A DNA stretch of 64,000 bases from Millionella massiliensis (GCF_900104655.1 NZ_FNWD01000002.1:1658246-1722245); one strand, 5' to 3'; shown: positions 17,203 to 27,146, counted from the stretch's first letter. The notes: generated from the sequence alone by a model not told the origin. A program made the numbers and translations.

Positions 17203-18803
17203 TTACCGCCGCCACGCTCGAAATGCCCGTCCGCCGATGGGTACCCGACTGGCTCGCCACGGCGAGCCTCTTTCTGATCATCATCCCCATCACCATGCTG
17301 AACGGCTCCTACACCGGCAGCATGCTCGAGGTCTCCAACACCCTCGGCACCAACACCGAGGACATCACCATGGGCTACTACGCCGCCTCGGCCGGCATGG
17401 CCATCGCCTACCCGATCATCCCCAAAGTGCTGGGAGCCCTCTCCTCGAAAGTGCTCCTGCTGGGCGACCTGCTGCTGCAGCTCCTCCTGAGCTGGGTCTG
17501 TGCCCGCTCGCAGAGCGCCGACATGCTGATCGCCTGCAGCTTCGCCATCGGATTCCTCAAGGGGTTCCTGATGCTGTGGGGCATCCGGCGGCTCCAGAAA
17601 ATCTTCAGCCCCCACAACATCCGCAGCGAATTCTACGCCTACTTCTACCCGCTGGTCTACTGCGGCGGACAACTCTCAATGATTATCACGGCCGAACTGG
17701 CCTACCACTACAACTGGCAGTACATGTACTACTTCATGATGATTCTGCTGCTGGTTGCACTGCTGGTGGTCGCCGTCTGCTTCCGCCACGACCGGCCGTT
17801 GCGCCGGATTCCCCTCCGGGAGCTCCACATCCGCGAGATGTTGGTCATCTCGGCCGGCCTGCTCATGCTGATGTACGTCATCAACTACGGCAAACTGCTC
17901 GACTGGATGTCTTCGTTCCGCATCTGCCTCTACATCGTGCTGGCCCCCATGCTGATCGCCCTCTTCATCTGGATCCAGTACCACTCGCGAACCCCCTACG
18001 TCAATCTGGCACCGCTCTACCAGCCCAAAGCCATCGTCGGCTACCTCTACATGATGATCGTCATGTTCTTCAGCACCTCCACCACCCTGATGACCAACTA
18101 CATGACCTCCATCCTGCAAGTCGACGCCACACGCACCTACACCCTCTACATCTACCTCCTGCCGGGCTACTGTCTGGCCGCCTTCATCTGTTTCTGGTGG
18201 TTCCGCTGGCAGCGGTGGCGGTTCCGCTTCCTGATCGCCGGCGGAATGGGTTGCTTCGCGCTCTTCTTCGGGCTGCTCTACTTCGGCGTATCGCCCGACA
18301 GCACCTACGAGAGCCTCTTCCTGCCGATCTTCATCCGCGGACTCGGGATGCTCACCCTCATCATCGCCTTCGCCCTGTTCGCCGTCGAGGAACTGAACCC
18401 GAAATTCCTGATATACAACGCCTTTTTCCTCATCACATTCCGATCGGTACTGGCTCCGGTGCTGGCCACATCGTTTTACAGCAACCTGCTCTACCACCTC
18501 CAGCAGAAATACACGCACTCGCTGGCCGAAAACTTCACGATGCTCGACCCGCTGGCCGCCGAGCGCTACACCTCGTCGCTGAACTCGGCCATGGCCCAAG
18601 GACACAGCTACGACGAATCGGTGCAAATGGCCGTACAGAACCTTTATACGACCGTTCAGCAACAAAGTCTGCTGCTGTCGCTCAAGGAGATTCTGGGCTG
18701 GCTGCTCATCGTGTCGCTGGTGATCGCCGTGATATCGCGCTTCATTCCGTTCCACAAAACCATTCGCGTCAAAGAGGCCAAAGTCGGGGACGATATGGTA
18801 TAA
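17199..18803 (+). CDS. MFS efflux transporter, EmrB/DHA2-like
   Basis: A 534-residue inner-membrane transporter with about 14 hydrophobic segments, the DHA2 drug:proton antiporter layout. A large periplasmic loop before the last helix (about residues 440-490) is typical of EmrB-type pumps that dock with an adaptor. The usual motif A is poorly kept in the loop after helix 2 (IIPKVLGALSSKVLLL). The ATG overlaps the adaptor's stop (ATGA), so translation is coupled. It is last in the marR-tolC-adaptor-pump operon. The substrate is unknown; drugs, fatty acids or bile-type amphiphiles would fit the family. Confidence 0.9.
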   Translation: MITAATLEMPVRRWVPDWLATASLFLIIIPITMLNGSYTGSMLEVSNTLGTNTEDITMGYYAASAGMAIAYPIIPKVLGALSSKVLLLGDLLLQLLLSWVCARSQSADMLIACSFAIGFLKGFLMLWGIRRLQKIFSPHNIRSEFYAYFYPLVYCGGQLSMIITAELAYHYNWQYMYYFMMILLLVALLVVAVCFRHDRPLRRIPLRELHIREMLVISAGLLMLMYVINYGKLLDWMSSFRICLYIVLAPMLIALFIWIQYHSRTPYVNLAPLYQPKAIVGYLYMMIVMFFSTSTTLMTNYMTSILQVDATRTYTLYIYLLPGYCLAAFICFWWFRWQRWRFRFLIAGGMGCFALFFGLLYFGVSPDSTYESLFLPIFIRGLGMLTLIIAFALFAVEELNPKFLIYNAFFLITFRSVLAPVLATSFYSNLLYHLQQKYTHSLAENFTMLDPLAAERYTSSLNSAMAQGHSYDESVQMAVQNLYTTVQQQSLLLSLKEILGWLLIVSLVIAVISRFIPFHKTIRVKEAKVGDDMV

Positions 18804-18815
18804 TGCCCTTCGGGC

Positions 18816-18838
18816 CGCAAGCCAATCTTTGCGGTTTG
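18816..18838 (+). terminator. Weak terminator-like hairpin after the MFS pump
   Basis: A 6-bp stem (18816-18821 with 18830-18835) is followed by TTT. A tiny GCCC-TTCG-GGC hairpin directly precedes it. Confidence 0.4.
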
Positions 18839-19142
18839 ACGCCACTCCCCGACCAAACCGGGAACCGAATGGCTGCGCAGCCAGGCCGGAGATCGCACGC
18901 CGGGGGGCAGGTAAAGGGTTTCCGCTCAAAATTTCGCCCACCCCTCCTGCTTCCATACTCCCGACAATCCGGATTCCACACCCCTGCCGTTCTGCCTAAC
19001 ACGTCCCCCGCATCCCTTCCATCTCTGCACACGAGGCCGCCATTCGCCGTTCACAGCCCTTCGGAGCGGGCACTCGGGATACATTTTTCGCCACGATGCA
19101 TAAATTTCGCACTGCGAAGCGTCGGGGAATCAAAATAATTGC
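18839..19142. other. Non-coding stretch, no gene seen
   Basis: No conserved reading frame is recognisable between the efflux operon and the tRNA-Ser(CGA) promoter. Long open frames crossing it are shadows of the efflux gene. Confidence 0.5.
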
Positions 19143-19150
19143 TATCTTTG
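19143..19150 (+). promoter_or_regulatory. -7 promoter element TATCTTTG for tRNA-Ser(CGA)
   Basis: Exact TAnnTTTG match, 13 bases upstream of the mature tRNA 5' end. No TTTG is seen at the right distance upstream. Confidence 0.65.
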
Positions 19151-19163
19151 CCCCCGAATTGAA

Positions 19164-19250
19164 GGAGAGATGCCGGAGTGGTCGATCGGGCCGCACTCGA
19201 AATGCGGTGTACGGGCAACTGTACCTAGGGTTCGAATCCCTATCTCTCCG
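19164..19250 (+). tRNA. tRNA-Ser(CGA)
   Basis: An 87-nt class II tRNA. The acceptor arm pairs 19164-19170 with 19243-19249. Loop CTCGAAA gives anticodon CGA at 19198-19200, reading UCG serine codons. A long variable arm is present, and the T-arm holds GGTTCGAATCC. CCA is not encoded (the sequence continues CTA), unlike the other tRNA-Ser here. Confidence 0.95.
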
Positions 19251-19278
19251 CTACGGGAACCGACAGGGCCGGAGAAAC

Positions 19279-19316
19279 AAAAAAGAGGTTTGCCGAACAG
19301 CAAACCTCTTTTTTTA
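19279..19316 (+). terminator. Rho-independent terminator after tRNA-Ser(CGA)
   Basis: A 14-bp stem (19279-19292 with 19300-19313) is flanked by A and T runs. The T-tract is seven or more bases. Confidence 0.9.
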
Positions 19317-19527
19317 TCCTCGTCCGGGTGCAGATTTCCTCGATTCCCATTGGGCCATTATTTTCGTTCAGCCATCATCTTCGTTCGACCCTGACGTTCA
19401 GCCCAGATTCCTGCTCGACCCTGATTCCCTTTAGCCACACCGCATCTGCACGCCAAAATCCCGTGCCAGGACAATCCCAACCATCGCAATAGGGCGGCAA
19501 GACTTCACAAAGGCCCGCTCCCCCGTT

Positions 19528-20298
19528 CTAATAATTCAGCCACGCCTTGAAAACCGCGATCTTCTCCTCGCTGATCGTAATCTTATCCTTATGCGGCGGA
19601 CGCACCGTTACGAACACCTTTCCGTTGAAATAGGGTTCGATCTGCGCGATCGCTCCGACACTCAACAGAATCTGACGGTTGGCCCGGAAGAAACGATCCG
19701 GATCCAACTGCTCCTCGAGCCGGCTCAACGGCAAATCGACCACATGATGCGTCCCCGTGTGCGTAACCGCCGTGGTGACCTTGTTTTCCGAATAGAAATA
19801 GGCGATATCCTCCACCTGCAGGGTCCGGAACCGGTCGGCACCCGCAATCAGGAACCGCGTCCGAAACCGTTTCTCACGCCGCTGCAACGCATCGAGCAGC
19901 GTTTCAAGATAGTCATCGGGCCGCTGGAGGCGCCCCACCGAGGCCTCATACTTGGCAATGGCCTCCTCCAGGCGGTGCTCGTCGATCGGCTTCAGGATAT
20001 AGTCGATGCTGTTGACGCTGAACGCCCGCACGGCATACTCGTCGTAGGCCGTGGTGAAGATGACGGCCGAGCGCGGACGCACCTGCGAGAGCAGGTCGAA
20101 CGACGTCCCGTCCGAAAGACGGATGTCCAAAAACAACAACTGCGGATGGGGATGCTGGGCGAACCATCGGCCCGCCTCTTCGACGTTGCCCGGCAGAACG
20201 ACCACCTCCCACTCGGGTCTGAGCCGTTCGACCAGCGACCGCAGCAACCGGGCGGCCGGGATTTCATCTTCTACAATAGCGACACGAATCTTATTCAT
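19528..20298 (-). CDS. LytTR-family response regulator
   Basis: A two-component response regulator of 256 residues. The receiver domain (1-120) has the acidic pocket E10-D11-E12, the phospho-acceptor D58 (LLFLDIRLSDG), the conserved Thr in IFTTAYDEYA and the Lys in YILKPIDEH. The C-terminal LytTR DNA-binding domain (about 150-256) contains FLIAGADRFRTLQVEDIAYF and RFFRANRQILLSV. The start overlaps the stop of the sensor kinase gene by 8 bases, so the pair is coupled. Promoters controlled by it are not known, but the adjacent efflux genes are natural candidates. Confidence 0.93.
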   Translation of the reverse strand: MNKIRVAIVEDEIPAARLLRSLVERLRPEWEVVVLPGNVEEAGRWFAQHPHPQLLFLDIRLSDGTSFDLLSQVRPRSAVIFTTAYDEYAVRAFSVNSIDYILKPIDEHRLEEAIAKYEASVGRLQRPDDYLETLLDALQRREKRFRTRFLIAGADRFRTLQVEDIAYFYSENKVTTAVTHTGTHHVVDLPLSRLEEQLDPDRFFRANRQILLSVGAIAQIEPYFNGKVFVTVRPPHKDKITISEEKIAVFKAWLNY

Positions 20299-21331
20299 AC
20301 GACATGGGGACTTTAACCGTGAAACTTGTGGACGTGCGGAGCACCTCGATCTCGCGGCCCAGCATGATGCGGCAGCGGTTCGAGAGGTTGCGCAGCCCGA
20401 CCCCTTCGGAGGCGACCCCCTGCCGGGGGCGGATCGGGTTGGAGACCGTCAGCCAGCCATCGTCCGTCGCAACGACGATCTCCATGGGGCGCGACGCCGT
20501 GATGGTATTGTGTTTGACCACGTTTTCGATCAGCAGCTGGAGGGTCAGCGGCGGCACACGGCACTCGCGTTCCTCGTCCGTCACCTCGACCCGGCAACGG
20601 AGACAGTCGCCCAGCCGCACCACGTGCAGATAGAGGTAGGCATCGGCAAACCGCAACTCCTCGCCGAGCGACACCAGCGGCCGGCTTTGGGCCTGCAACA
20701 CATAGCGATAGACCTCCGACAGATTGCGCGTGAAGGAGACGGCCCGAGCCGGATCGTACTCGATTTCGGCAATCAGCGCATTGAGGTTGTTGAACAGGAA
20801 ATGGGGATTGAGCTGGCTTTGCAGGGCGGCATATCGGGCCGCATTGTTCTCGGCCTGGAGTTCAGCCGCACGTTGCGACAGGCGCAGCGTCTGAGCCATC
20901 ATCCGATTGGAGAGCAGCAGCCCTAAGACTGCCACCTCGACCAGCCAGACGACGAGCAGAATACGCACACCGCCTCCCGAGAAGGCAAACGGATGACGCG
21001 CGCCGACCAGCGCCTTGCCCACGACGAGGAATCCGTAATCGACCAGCAGATAGACCGCCAGCACGGCCATACAGGCCGCCGCCACCTTCCACCGCCGCTG
21101 GACGTGGAGCACATACTGCCGGTTGAGCCAGGCCGACACCCGCAGGGTCAGGAAACCCAGCGCATTGAACAGCACCACTAGGAACAGACAGACCCAGCCT
21201 GAGCCGAGCACCGCTTCGGCACTCGGTGTCAGGTCTGTGTAGCCCGCCAGCAGGAACCAGGCAAAACAGCCCAGCCCCGTGAACAGCAGCGCCGGAAAAA
21301 GACCGTTTCTCGTTCGATCGCCCATCGGCAT
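20291..21331 (-). CDS. LytS-type sensor histidine kinase
   Basis: A membrane sensor kinase of 346 residues. Four hydrophobic helices occupy about residues 10-150, then comes a His_kinase domain with the phospho-acceptor in LNPHFLFNNLN. The ATPase N box is LLIENVVKHN and a G-box-like GVGLRNL follows. No extracytoplasmic ligand-binding domain is obvious. The ATG at 21331 (MPMGDRTRN) is chosen because the frame further upstream runs into the tolC stop and a possible -7 box, TACCTTTA (21380-21373, one mismatch). That box would give this pair its own promoter, independent of the interrupted tolC. Confidence 0.88.
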   Translation of the reverse strand: MPMGDRTRNGLFPALLFTGLGCFAWFLLAGYTDLTPSAEAVLGSGWVCLFLVVLFNALGFLTLRVSAWLNRQYVLHVQRRWKVAAACMAVLAVYLLVDYGFLVVGKALVGARHPFAFSGGGVRILLVVWLVEVAVLGLLLSNRMMAQTLRLSQRAAELQAENNAARYAALQSQLNPHFLFNNLNALIAEIEYDPARAVSFTRNLSEVYRYVLQAQSRPLVSLGEELRFADAYLYLHVVRLGDCLRCRVEVTDEERECRVPPLTLQLLIENVVKHNTITASRPMEIVVATDDGWLTVSNPIRPRQGVASEGVGLRNLSNRCRIMLGREIEVLRTSTSFTVKVPMSYE

Positions 21332-21386
21332 ATTTCGATTGATGTTCTGCAAAACTTCTTCGATTGACTCCCTAAAGGTACAAAAC

Positions 21387-22682
21387 TTACAGCGCACCAT
21401 AGCCATGGAGGGCCTTGAGCAGCTCGGCCAGATGCAGCTGCGCCTCGGCCCGCGCCGTCACATCGTTGGTCTGTGCCGTCTGGCGGTAGACCTGCGCATC
21501 GATCACATCGGCCAGCGAGATGGCCCCCTCTTCATACTCTTCGGTAGCGCGACGTTCATTTTCGCGGGCCTTTTCGAGCGACGATCGCGACAACTCCACC
21601 CGCTGTTCGGCCCGGCCCAGGGCCGTCCACGCCGTACGTGTCTGAAGTTCGACCTCCGACTCGACCCGGTGCAGTTCGTCGGCTGCCATACCGGCCCGTT
21701 TTTCGCCGGCCCGCTTTTCGCTCCGCCGCCGGCCCCCTTCGTAAATCGGCACCGACAGCTGGGCATACACCGCGTAGTTCGGCGACAGATCGGGCCGAAA
21801 ATCGTAACCCGGCGAGAGGTAACCCGCATCGGCCCCTACGTAGAGCTGCGGTTTGTAACGGGCGTCATTGGCCCGCAGGCTGCTCCACTCCATCCGGATC
21901 TTCTCCCGGGCAATACGCACTTCGGGACGCAGCGAGAGGTCACAGACCGAGTCGTTCACATCGCCGACCTCCGCCACAACCGCACCGACCGGCGTTTCGG
22001 CCTCGAGCGACACCCCGATCAGCGAGTTGAGCGCCATGCGTCCGATTTCGAATTCGCTCTGCGCCTGCAACAGCTGATACTCCGCCTCGTTGAGCTTCAC
22101 CTCGACGGTCAGCAGTTCCTGCCGGTCGCACATCCCCTCCTCGACCCGTTCGCCGACGATTCGCGCCAGATCGGCCACCGCGTTCCGGAACTCCCGGGCC
22201 ACCCCCAGCAGCTCGAACCGCGCAACGGCCGTCCAGTACAGCACATCAGTCTGGTAGCAGACCGCCGCATGCAGCAGATCCTGCTGAGCCTCGGCCACCA
22301 GCCGCTGCGACTGCGCCAGCCGAATCGCCTCCAGAATCCGCCCGCCGGTATAGATCGGCTACATCAGGCTGGCCGACGCCCCGTACTTCACGTGACGCCC
22401 CTGGAAACTCAGCTCGCCCACGTTCGGCAGCTCCGCCGTGTATTCATACGGGTTGCCCGTGTAGCGAAAGTTGGCTCCGGCCCCCAGACTCGGCATACGG
22501 TCGGCACGTGCGGCCCGTTCCAGTTCAATCCCCGCTTCGATATTCTTCTGCGCCGCCTTCAGATCGTCGTTGTAGGCCAGCGCCATCTGCCGGTAACGGG
22601 CCAGCAGCGAATCGGACACGGGTTGCGCCACAGCCGCGGCCAGACAAAACAGTCCCCCCAGAAGCATGATCGTTCGTTTCAT
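21387..22682 (-). pseudogene. TolC-family outer membrane efflux gene interrupted by one amber codon
   Basis: The frame reads as a normal 431-residue TolC protein except for a single TAG at 22361-22359, codon 108. The first part has the signal peptide (MKRTIMLLGGLFCLAAAVA) and ends SASLM; after the stop it continues PIYTGGRILEAIRLAQSQ. The intact TolC at 14793 reads LNQPIYTGGRL, so the lost residue is almost certainly Gln (CAG to TAG). No frameshift or other damage is seen, so the mutation is recent, a sequencing error, or tolerated by readthrough. The gene starts 3 bases after the RND permease stop, in one operon with adaptor and permease. Confidence 0.85.
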
Positions 22683-22685
22683 CCT

Positions 22686-25600
22686 CTATCGAATCTTTAC
22701 TTTATAAAATACGGCGTACAAAACCGGCGTGACAAAGAGCGTCAGCCCCGTGGCGAAGGTCAGCCCGAAGATGATGGTCGCCGCCATTCCGCCGAACGCA
22801 ACGTCGAACAACAGGGGGATCATCCCGGCCAGGGTCGTGGTCGCCGCCATCAGCACCGGCCGCGTGCGCGAGACCGTCGCCTCGACAATCGCCTGCTGCA
22901 GCGACACACCCGTTCGATACTGCACATCGATCTCGTCGATCAACACAATCACATTCTTGATCATCATGCCCAGCAGCCCGAGCCACCCCGCGATGGGGAA
23001 GAAACCGAAGTCGAATCCCGTGAGCAGCAGCCCCGCGACGATCCCGATCAGCGACATCGGCAGGATGCAGAGAATAATCACCGGTTCGCGGAAGTTCCCG
23101 AACAGGGCCACCAGAATGACCACCAGCAGCAGGAACGCCACCGGAAAATACTTCATCAGTGCCTCCATCGCTTCGCTCTGGTCCTTGAACTGCGAATCCC
23201 AGAAGAAGGAGTACCCTTCGGGCAGTTCGATCGCCTCGATCTGATCCCGGATTTCGCCGTGCACCTCGGCCATCGTGGCTTCGGGGACAACCCCGCACAT
23301 GGCGGCCATCGAGAGCTGACGGTTGTAGGTTCTGATCTGCGGATACTCCCAGGTGGTCTCGATGCGGCCGGTCAGCTGCGACAACGGCACCGAACGCTCG
23401 CCGTTCCAGACCGGCAGATCGCCCACCCCGGTCAGGTCGCCCTCTTCGCTGCGCAGCAGCACGGGCACCTGTTTCTCACGATCGCGATAGACGCCCACCG
23501 CCAGGCCGTCGCTTCCGGCCTTGACCGACTCCATCATTTCGGCCTTGGTGATCCCCATTGCGCCGGCCCGCACCGGATCGTACTCCGGCCGGATCATCAT
23601 CGCCATATTGCCCCACTCGTTGCGGGCATCGGCCACCTTGGGGTTGCGACGCATGATCTCGATGGCCACCCCGACCAGTGAATCGAGCACCGCCGGGTCG
23701 GGTCCCAGGAAACGCGCCTCGATCACAGCTTCGGGCAGGGTGTTCAACTCAAACTTATTCACCTTGATCAACGGCTCGGGGAAACGCAGCCGGATGGAGT
23801 CCTGCAACCGGGCCTGCAACGCACGCGCCTCGGCCGAGGTGCGACACTTGACCAGCAGCTGGGCATAGTTCGACTGCGGGCCGATCGAAATGTTCGACAG
23901 GTAGTAGCGCGGAGGGGTCCGTCCCACGTAGGAGGAGACCGTCTCGACCGACTCGTGCGCCGCAACGTAGTCGACCATGCGCGCCGCGACCGTATCCGTC
24001 TTTTCGATTCTCGTTCCCTCGGGCAGCCACATGTCGAGCGTGAAGTAGGCCTTGTCGAGCGAGGGGGTGAAGACCCGCGGAACGAACCGGAATCCCCAGG
24101 CCGCCAGCACCAGCAGTCCGACCAGCAGCACCAGCGTGGCAAACTTGTGGCGGATGACAAACCGCAGCCAGGAGCGAAACCGGTCGTATCCCCGTCCGGA
24201 GAAGGGCACCCCCTTCAACTCGTCGGGACGGGGACGCCGCACGAACTGCTGGATGAAGAACGGCGTCTGGGTCATGGCAAACACCCAGCTGAACATCAGC
24301 GAGATACCGATGACAATCACCAGCGACGAGAGCAGTTCGCCCGTAATGTGGGGCGAATAGTAGATGGGCATAAAGGTCAGGATGGCAATGGCCGTGGCGG
24401 CCAGCAGCGGCAGAGCCGTCGACGAACAGGCCCGCAGAATGGCCACCCGTTTCCGCATCCCGCGCTGCATGTTGACCAGCGCGGAGTCCGACACCACGAT
24501 CGCGTTATCGACCAGCATCCCCATGGCGATGATGATGGCGGCCAGCGACATGCGTTGCAGGGCAATCCCCTGTACGTACATCACGATCAGCGTGGCGAAA
24601 ATCGAGAAGACCAGTCCGCTCCCGATCAGGATTCCGTTTTTGAAACCAATGAAAAAGAGCAGAATCCCGACCACTGTCAGTACCGAAATAATCAGGTTCC
24701 AGACAAAGCCGCGGTTGGCCACCTCCGATTCGTAGCCCTGGTCGTAGATCGGATGCAGGTCGAACCCTTCGGGCAACGTGCGCTCGAAACGGTCGATGCA
24801 CTCGGCCACGGCACGCGCCATATCGACCACGTTGCCGGTCGATACGGTCGCCACGGCCACCCCCAACGCCGGTTTCCCATCGATACGCATGATATTTCCG
24901 GCCGGTCTCTTGTATCCCTCCTCGACCCGTGCAATGTCCGCCAGCCGGAAATGCTCGCCTGTCTGCGAGGTGATGGTCATCCGCCGAATGTCGTCGAGCG
25001 AATAGAAATTCCCGGTCGATTCGATACGGAGCCGGTTTTCGGCCGTTTCGACCGCCCCGGCATCCACCACCTTGTTCTGCGCGGCAAACGCCCGGGCGAT
25101 GTCGGCCGTGGTCAGCCCGCCTCGCGCCAGCACCGACGGCCGCACCGTCACGTCGATCGTCGGCGTCTGCATGCCGTACACCTCGACCCGTGCCACATCC
25201 TTCACCTTCAGCAGCTCGTTCTTGAGCAGTTTGGCCTGATCCTCCAGTTCGCGATAGGTGCGTCCGTCGCCCGTGATGCCGTAAAACACCCCCAGCACGT
25301 CGCCGAAATCGTCGTTCACCACCGACGGACCGGCACCGGCCGGCAGTTTGCTCTGCACGTCGGATACCTTGCGTCGCAGTTTGTCCCACAGCTGCTGCAT
25401 CTGATCGGCGCGGATCTCCTTCTTGACATACACCGTGATCTTCGACATTCCGGCACGGTTCTCGGTCTTCAGGTAGTAGAGCTCGCCGAGTGACTGGATC
25501 GACTCCTCCAGCACATCGGTCACCTGCTCCTGCACCTCGGCGGGCGAAGCCCCGGGATAGGGGGTCAGCACCAACGCCTGCTTGATCGTGAACGGAGCAT

Positions 25601-25712
25601 CCTCCAGTTTGCCCATATGGACATAGGAGAACAACCCGCCCGCCAGCACCAGCACGAGCAACAGCCAGGTCACCGCCCTGTTTTTCAGGAAATATTTTAC
25701 AAATCCATTCAT
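22686..25712 (-). CDS. RND efflux permease (AcrB/HAE1-like), TetR-linked system
   Basis: An inner-membrane proton-driven pump of 1008 residues with 12 predicted helices and two large periplasmic loops. The N-terminus MNGFVKYFLKNRAVTW is typical; an upstream ATG at 25742 adds ten residues and is less likely. The helix 4 region reads AMGMLVDNAIVVSDSA: the first of the paired proton-relay aspartates of AcrB is kept while the second is Asn. The C-terminal half ends GLTFATGLTLFVTPVLYAVFY. It works with the adaptor upstream (330 bases apart) and the interrupted tolC immediately downstream. The substrate is unknown, probably amphiphilic drugs or bile-type compounds. Confidence 0.92.
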   Translation of the reverse strand: MNGFVKYFLKNRAVTWLLLVLVLAGGLFSYVHMGKLEDAPFTIKQALVLTPYPGASPAEVQEQVTDVLEESIQSLGELYYLKTENRAGMSKITVYVKKEIRADQMQQLWDKLRRKVSDVQSKLPAGAGPSVVNDDFGDVLGVFYGITGDGRTYRELEDQAKLLKNELLKVKDVARVEVYGMQTPTIDVTVRPSVLARGGLTTADIARAFAAQNKVVDAGAVETAENRLRIESTGNFYSLDDIRRMTITSQTGEHFRLADIARVEEGYKRPAGNIMRIDGKPALGVAVATVSTGNVVDMARAVAECIDRFERTLPEGFDLHPIYDQGYESEVANRGFVWNLIISVLTVVGILLFFIGFKNGILIGSGLVFSIFATLIVMYVQGIALQRMSLAAIIIAMGMLVDNAIVVSDSALVNMQRGMRKRVAILRACSSTALPLLAATAIAILTFMPIYYSPHITGELLSSLVIVIGISLMFSWVFAMTQTPFFIQQFVRRPRPDELKGVPFSGRGYDRFRSWLRFVIRHKFATLVLLVGLLVLAAWGFRFVPRVFTPSLDKAYFTLDMWLPEGTRIEKTDTVAARMVDYVAAHESVETVSSYVGRTPPRYYLSNISIGPQSNYAQLLVKCRTSAEARALQARLQDSIRLRFPEPLIKVNKFELNTLPEAVIEARFLGPDPAVLDSLVGVAIEIMRRNPKVADARNEWGNMAMMIRPEYDPVRAGAMGITKAEMMESVKAGSDGLAVGVYRDREKQVPVLLRSEEGDLTGVGDLPVWNGERSVPLSQLTGRIETTWEYPQIRTYNRQLSMAAMCGVVPEATMAEVHGEIRDQIEAIELPEGYSFFWDSQFKDQSEAMEALMKYFPVAFLLLVVILVALFGNFREPVIILCILPMSLIGIVAGLLLTGFDFGFFPIAGWLGLLGMMIKNVIVLIDEIDVQYRTGVSLQQAIVEATVSRTRPVLMAATTTLAGMIPLLFDVAFGGMAATIIFGLTFATGLTLFVTPVLYAVFYKVKIR

Positions 25713-26042
25713 ATCGTCATGAAAATCTTGATTATCCACCACCTTCGCTGCCCCCGGCCGACAGGTTCGACCCCTGAAGACCAGCCGCCCCGCGAACTGC
25801 CCGATCGGACGATCCGTTCACAAAAAAAGACGGGCAGAGGCTTTCCGAGACACGACACTCCCCCCCAGAGAGCTGTCGTCTCCCCCCATCGAAACACCTC
25901 TGTCCGTCATGATCATTCCGTCATTCAACCGTCACGCGCTTCGCCCCTCCAGCCTGCACCTGCGCCCCAAAACCTCCACTCACATGCCGGACATGAAGCG
26001 CCCGCAGACCTCGGTTGCATACACACTCTTTGCGTCGCCGGG
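25713..26042. other. Long spacer between adaptor and permease genes
   Basis: 330 bases separate genes that are usually adjacent or overlapping. I see no conserved frame; a 62-codon minus-strand frame (25897-25709) overlaps the permease start and looks spurious. It has G/C runs but no clear terminator. Confidence 0.5.
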
Positions 26043-27113
26043 TCACTGTCGCAAAGCAGTCTCCGCACGGGCGCCGTCACTCACCTGCACCTCCATACCG
26101 TCACTCAAGAAACGCAATCCACTGGTAGCCACCGTCTCTCCACTCTTCAACCCGCTGCTGACGACGATTCTTCCACCCGGGAGCAGCTCGCCCAGCGTCA
26201 CGGGGCGCTGAGCGACCCGTCCTGTCAGGGTATCGACAGCCCACACGTAATCGCCCACGGTCGGGCGGTGGCACAGCGCCGCCTGCGGAATGGCCACCGC
26301 ACGCGAAGCGGCCGCCGGCAGGTCGAAGCAGACCCGTCCGGACAACCCGGCCGGTAATTTTCCGTCGGGATTGGGCAACAGCGCCGTCAGCAAATAGGAG
26401 AGGTTGTTCGGCGTGGTGCTGCGGGCACAATCGACCACCCGCGCCGTGAACTCCCGATCGGGCATCTGGTCGAAAACCAGACTCACCTCGCGCAACTCGT
26501 CGGCCCGCATGGCGATGTCCTGCGTCACGTAGATTTCGATGCGCAACTCCGAGATGTCGGTCAATGTCACCACCGGCTGCGAAGCCTTCACATCCTGAAA
26601 CCGCTCGATGAACACTTCGCCGACATAACCGTCGAACGGAGCCCGCAGTTTCGTGTCCTCCAGATCGTTCGCAGCCGTTTCATAGGCAGTCTCGGCCGCC
26701 ACATGCTCGGCCCGCGCCGCCTCATAACTGCTGGCCGACACGTTGTCCTTGCGGTAGAGCGCTTCGATGCGTTCGTAATCGGCCTTGGCCCGGCGCCAGG
26801 TCGCCTCGGCCCGCTGATAGCGCAACCGGAAATCGCGCGGATCGATCTCGGCAATCACCGCGTCACGCCGGTAGAAATTCCCGGCGTAGACATCAAACTG
26901 CTCGATCGGTCCCGACACGCGGAACGAGAGTTCCGAGGTGCGCAACGGCTTGGAAATAAACGGAAACTCTTTGCGTTGAGCCGTTTCGGCCGGTACCGCA
27001 CGGGTTGTCTCGACCACCAGCGGCGATTCGGCGACGCTCTGTCCGCCGGAGCAGGCCGTGGCGAACATCATCCCCAGCGGAAGAAGCAGAATGCTGATTG
27101 CCTTTATATTCAT
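26043..27113 (-). CDS. RND efflux periplasmic adaptor lipoprotein
   Basis: A membrane fusion protein of 356 residues. The start at 27113 (MNIKAISILLLPLGMMF) gives a lipoprotein signal peptide with a cysteine in FATACSGG. Order of domains: barrel-sandwich half (SFRVSGPIEQFDVYAGNFYR), helical hairpin (about 90-160), second half (LRAPFDGYVGEVFIERFQDV), beta-barrel (LRIEIYVTQDIAMR) and membrane-proximal domain (VATSGLRFLSDGMEVQV). It leads the adaptor-permease-tolC operon. The divergent TetR gene 357 bases away is the probable repressor. Confidence 0.92.
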   Translation of the reverse strand: MNIKAISILLLPLGMMFATACSGGQSVAESPLVVETTRAVPAETAQRKEFPFISKPLRTSELSFRVSGPIEQFDVYAGNFYRRDAVIAEIDPRDFRLRYQRAEATWRRAKADYERIEALYRKDNVSASSYEAARAEHVAAETAYETAANDLEDTKLRAPFDGYVGEVFIERFQDVKASQPVVTLTDISELRIEIYVTQDIAMRADELREVSLVFDQMPDREFTARVVDCARSTTPNNLSYLLTALLPNPDGKLPAGLSGRVCFDLPAAASRAVAIPQAALCHRPTVGDYVWAVDTLTGRVAQRPVTLGELLPGGRIVVSSGLKSGETVATSGLRFLSDGMEVQVSDGARAETALRQ

Positions 27114-27138
27114 CGGTCCGGTTTTGAATTTCACACCG

Positions 27139-27146
27139 CGAAGGTA
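27139..27146 (-). promoter_or_regulatory. Variant -7 element TACCTTCG for the RND operon
   Basis: The minus strand reads TACCTTCG, one base off TAnnTTTG, 25 bases upstream of the adaptor ATG. The same octamer occurs at suitable positions upstream of map (51791) and the esterase gene (60994). Confidence 0.45.

Noticed and set aside
17237-19138. A 633-codon plus-strand frame in a second frame over the MFS pump
   Set aside because: Pro/His/Arg-rich out-of-frame shadow; the correct frame gives 14 membrane helices and overlaps its neighbour by ATGA.
12701-19250. tRNA-Ser genes as integration sites of a mobile element
   Set aside because: No integrase, no duplicated tRNA 3' end and no change of gene type between them; the genes between the two tRNAs look chromosomal.
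21279-23681. An 800-codon plus-strand frame over tolC and the RND permease
   Set aside because: Antisense shadow; it does not explain the conserved features on the minus strand.
25709-25897. A 62-codon minus-strand frame in the adaptor-permease spacer
   Set aside because: No motif, no initiation signal, and it overlaps the permease start.
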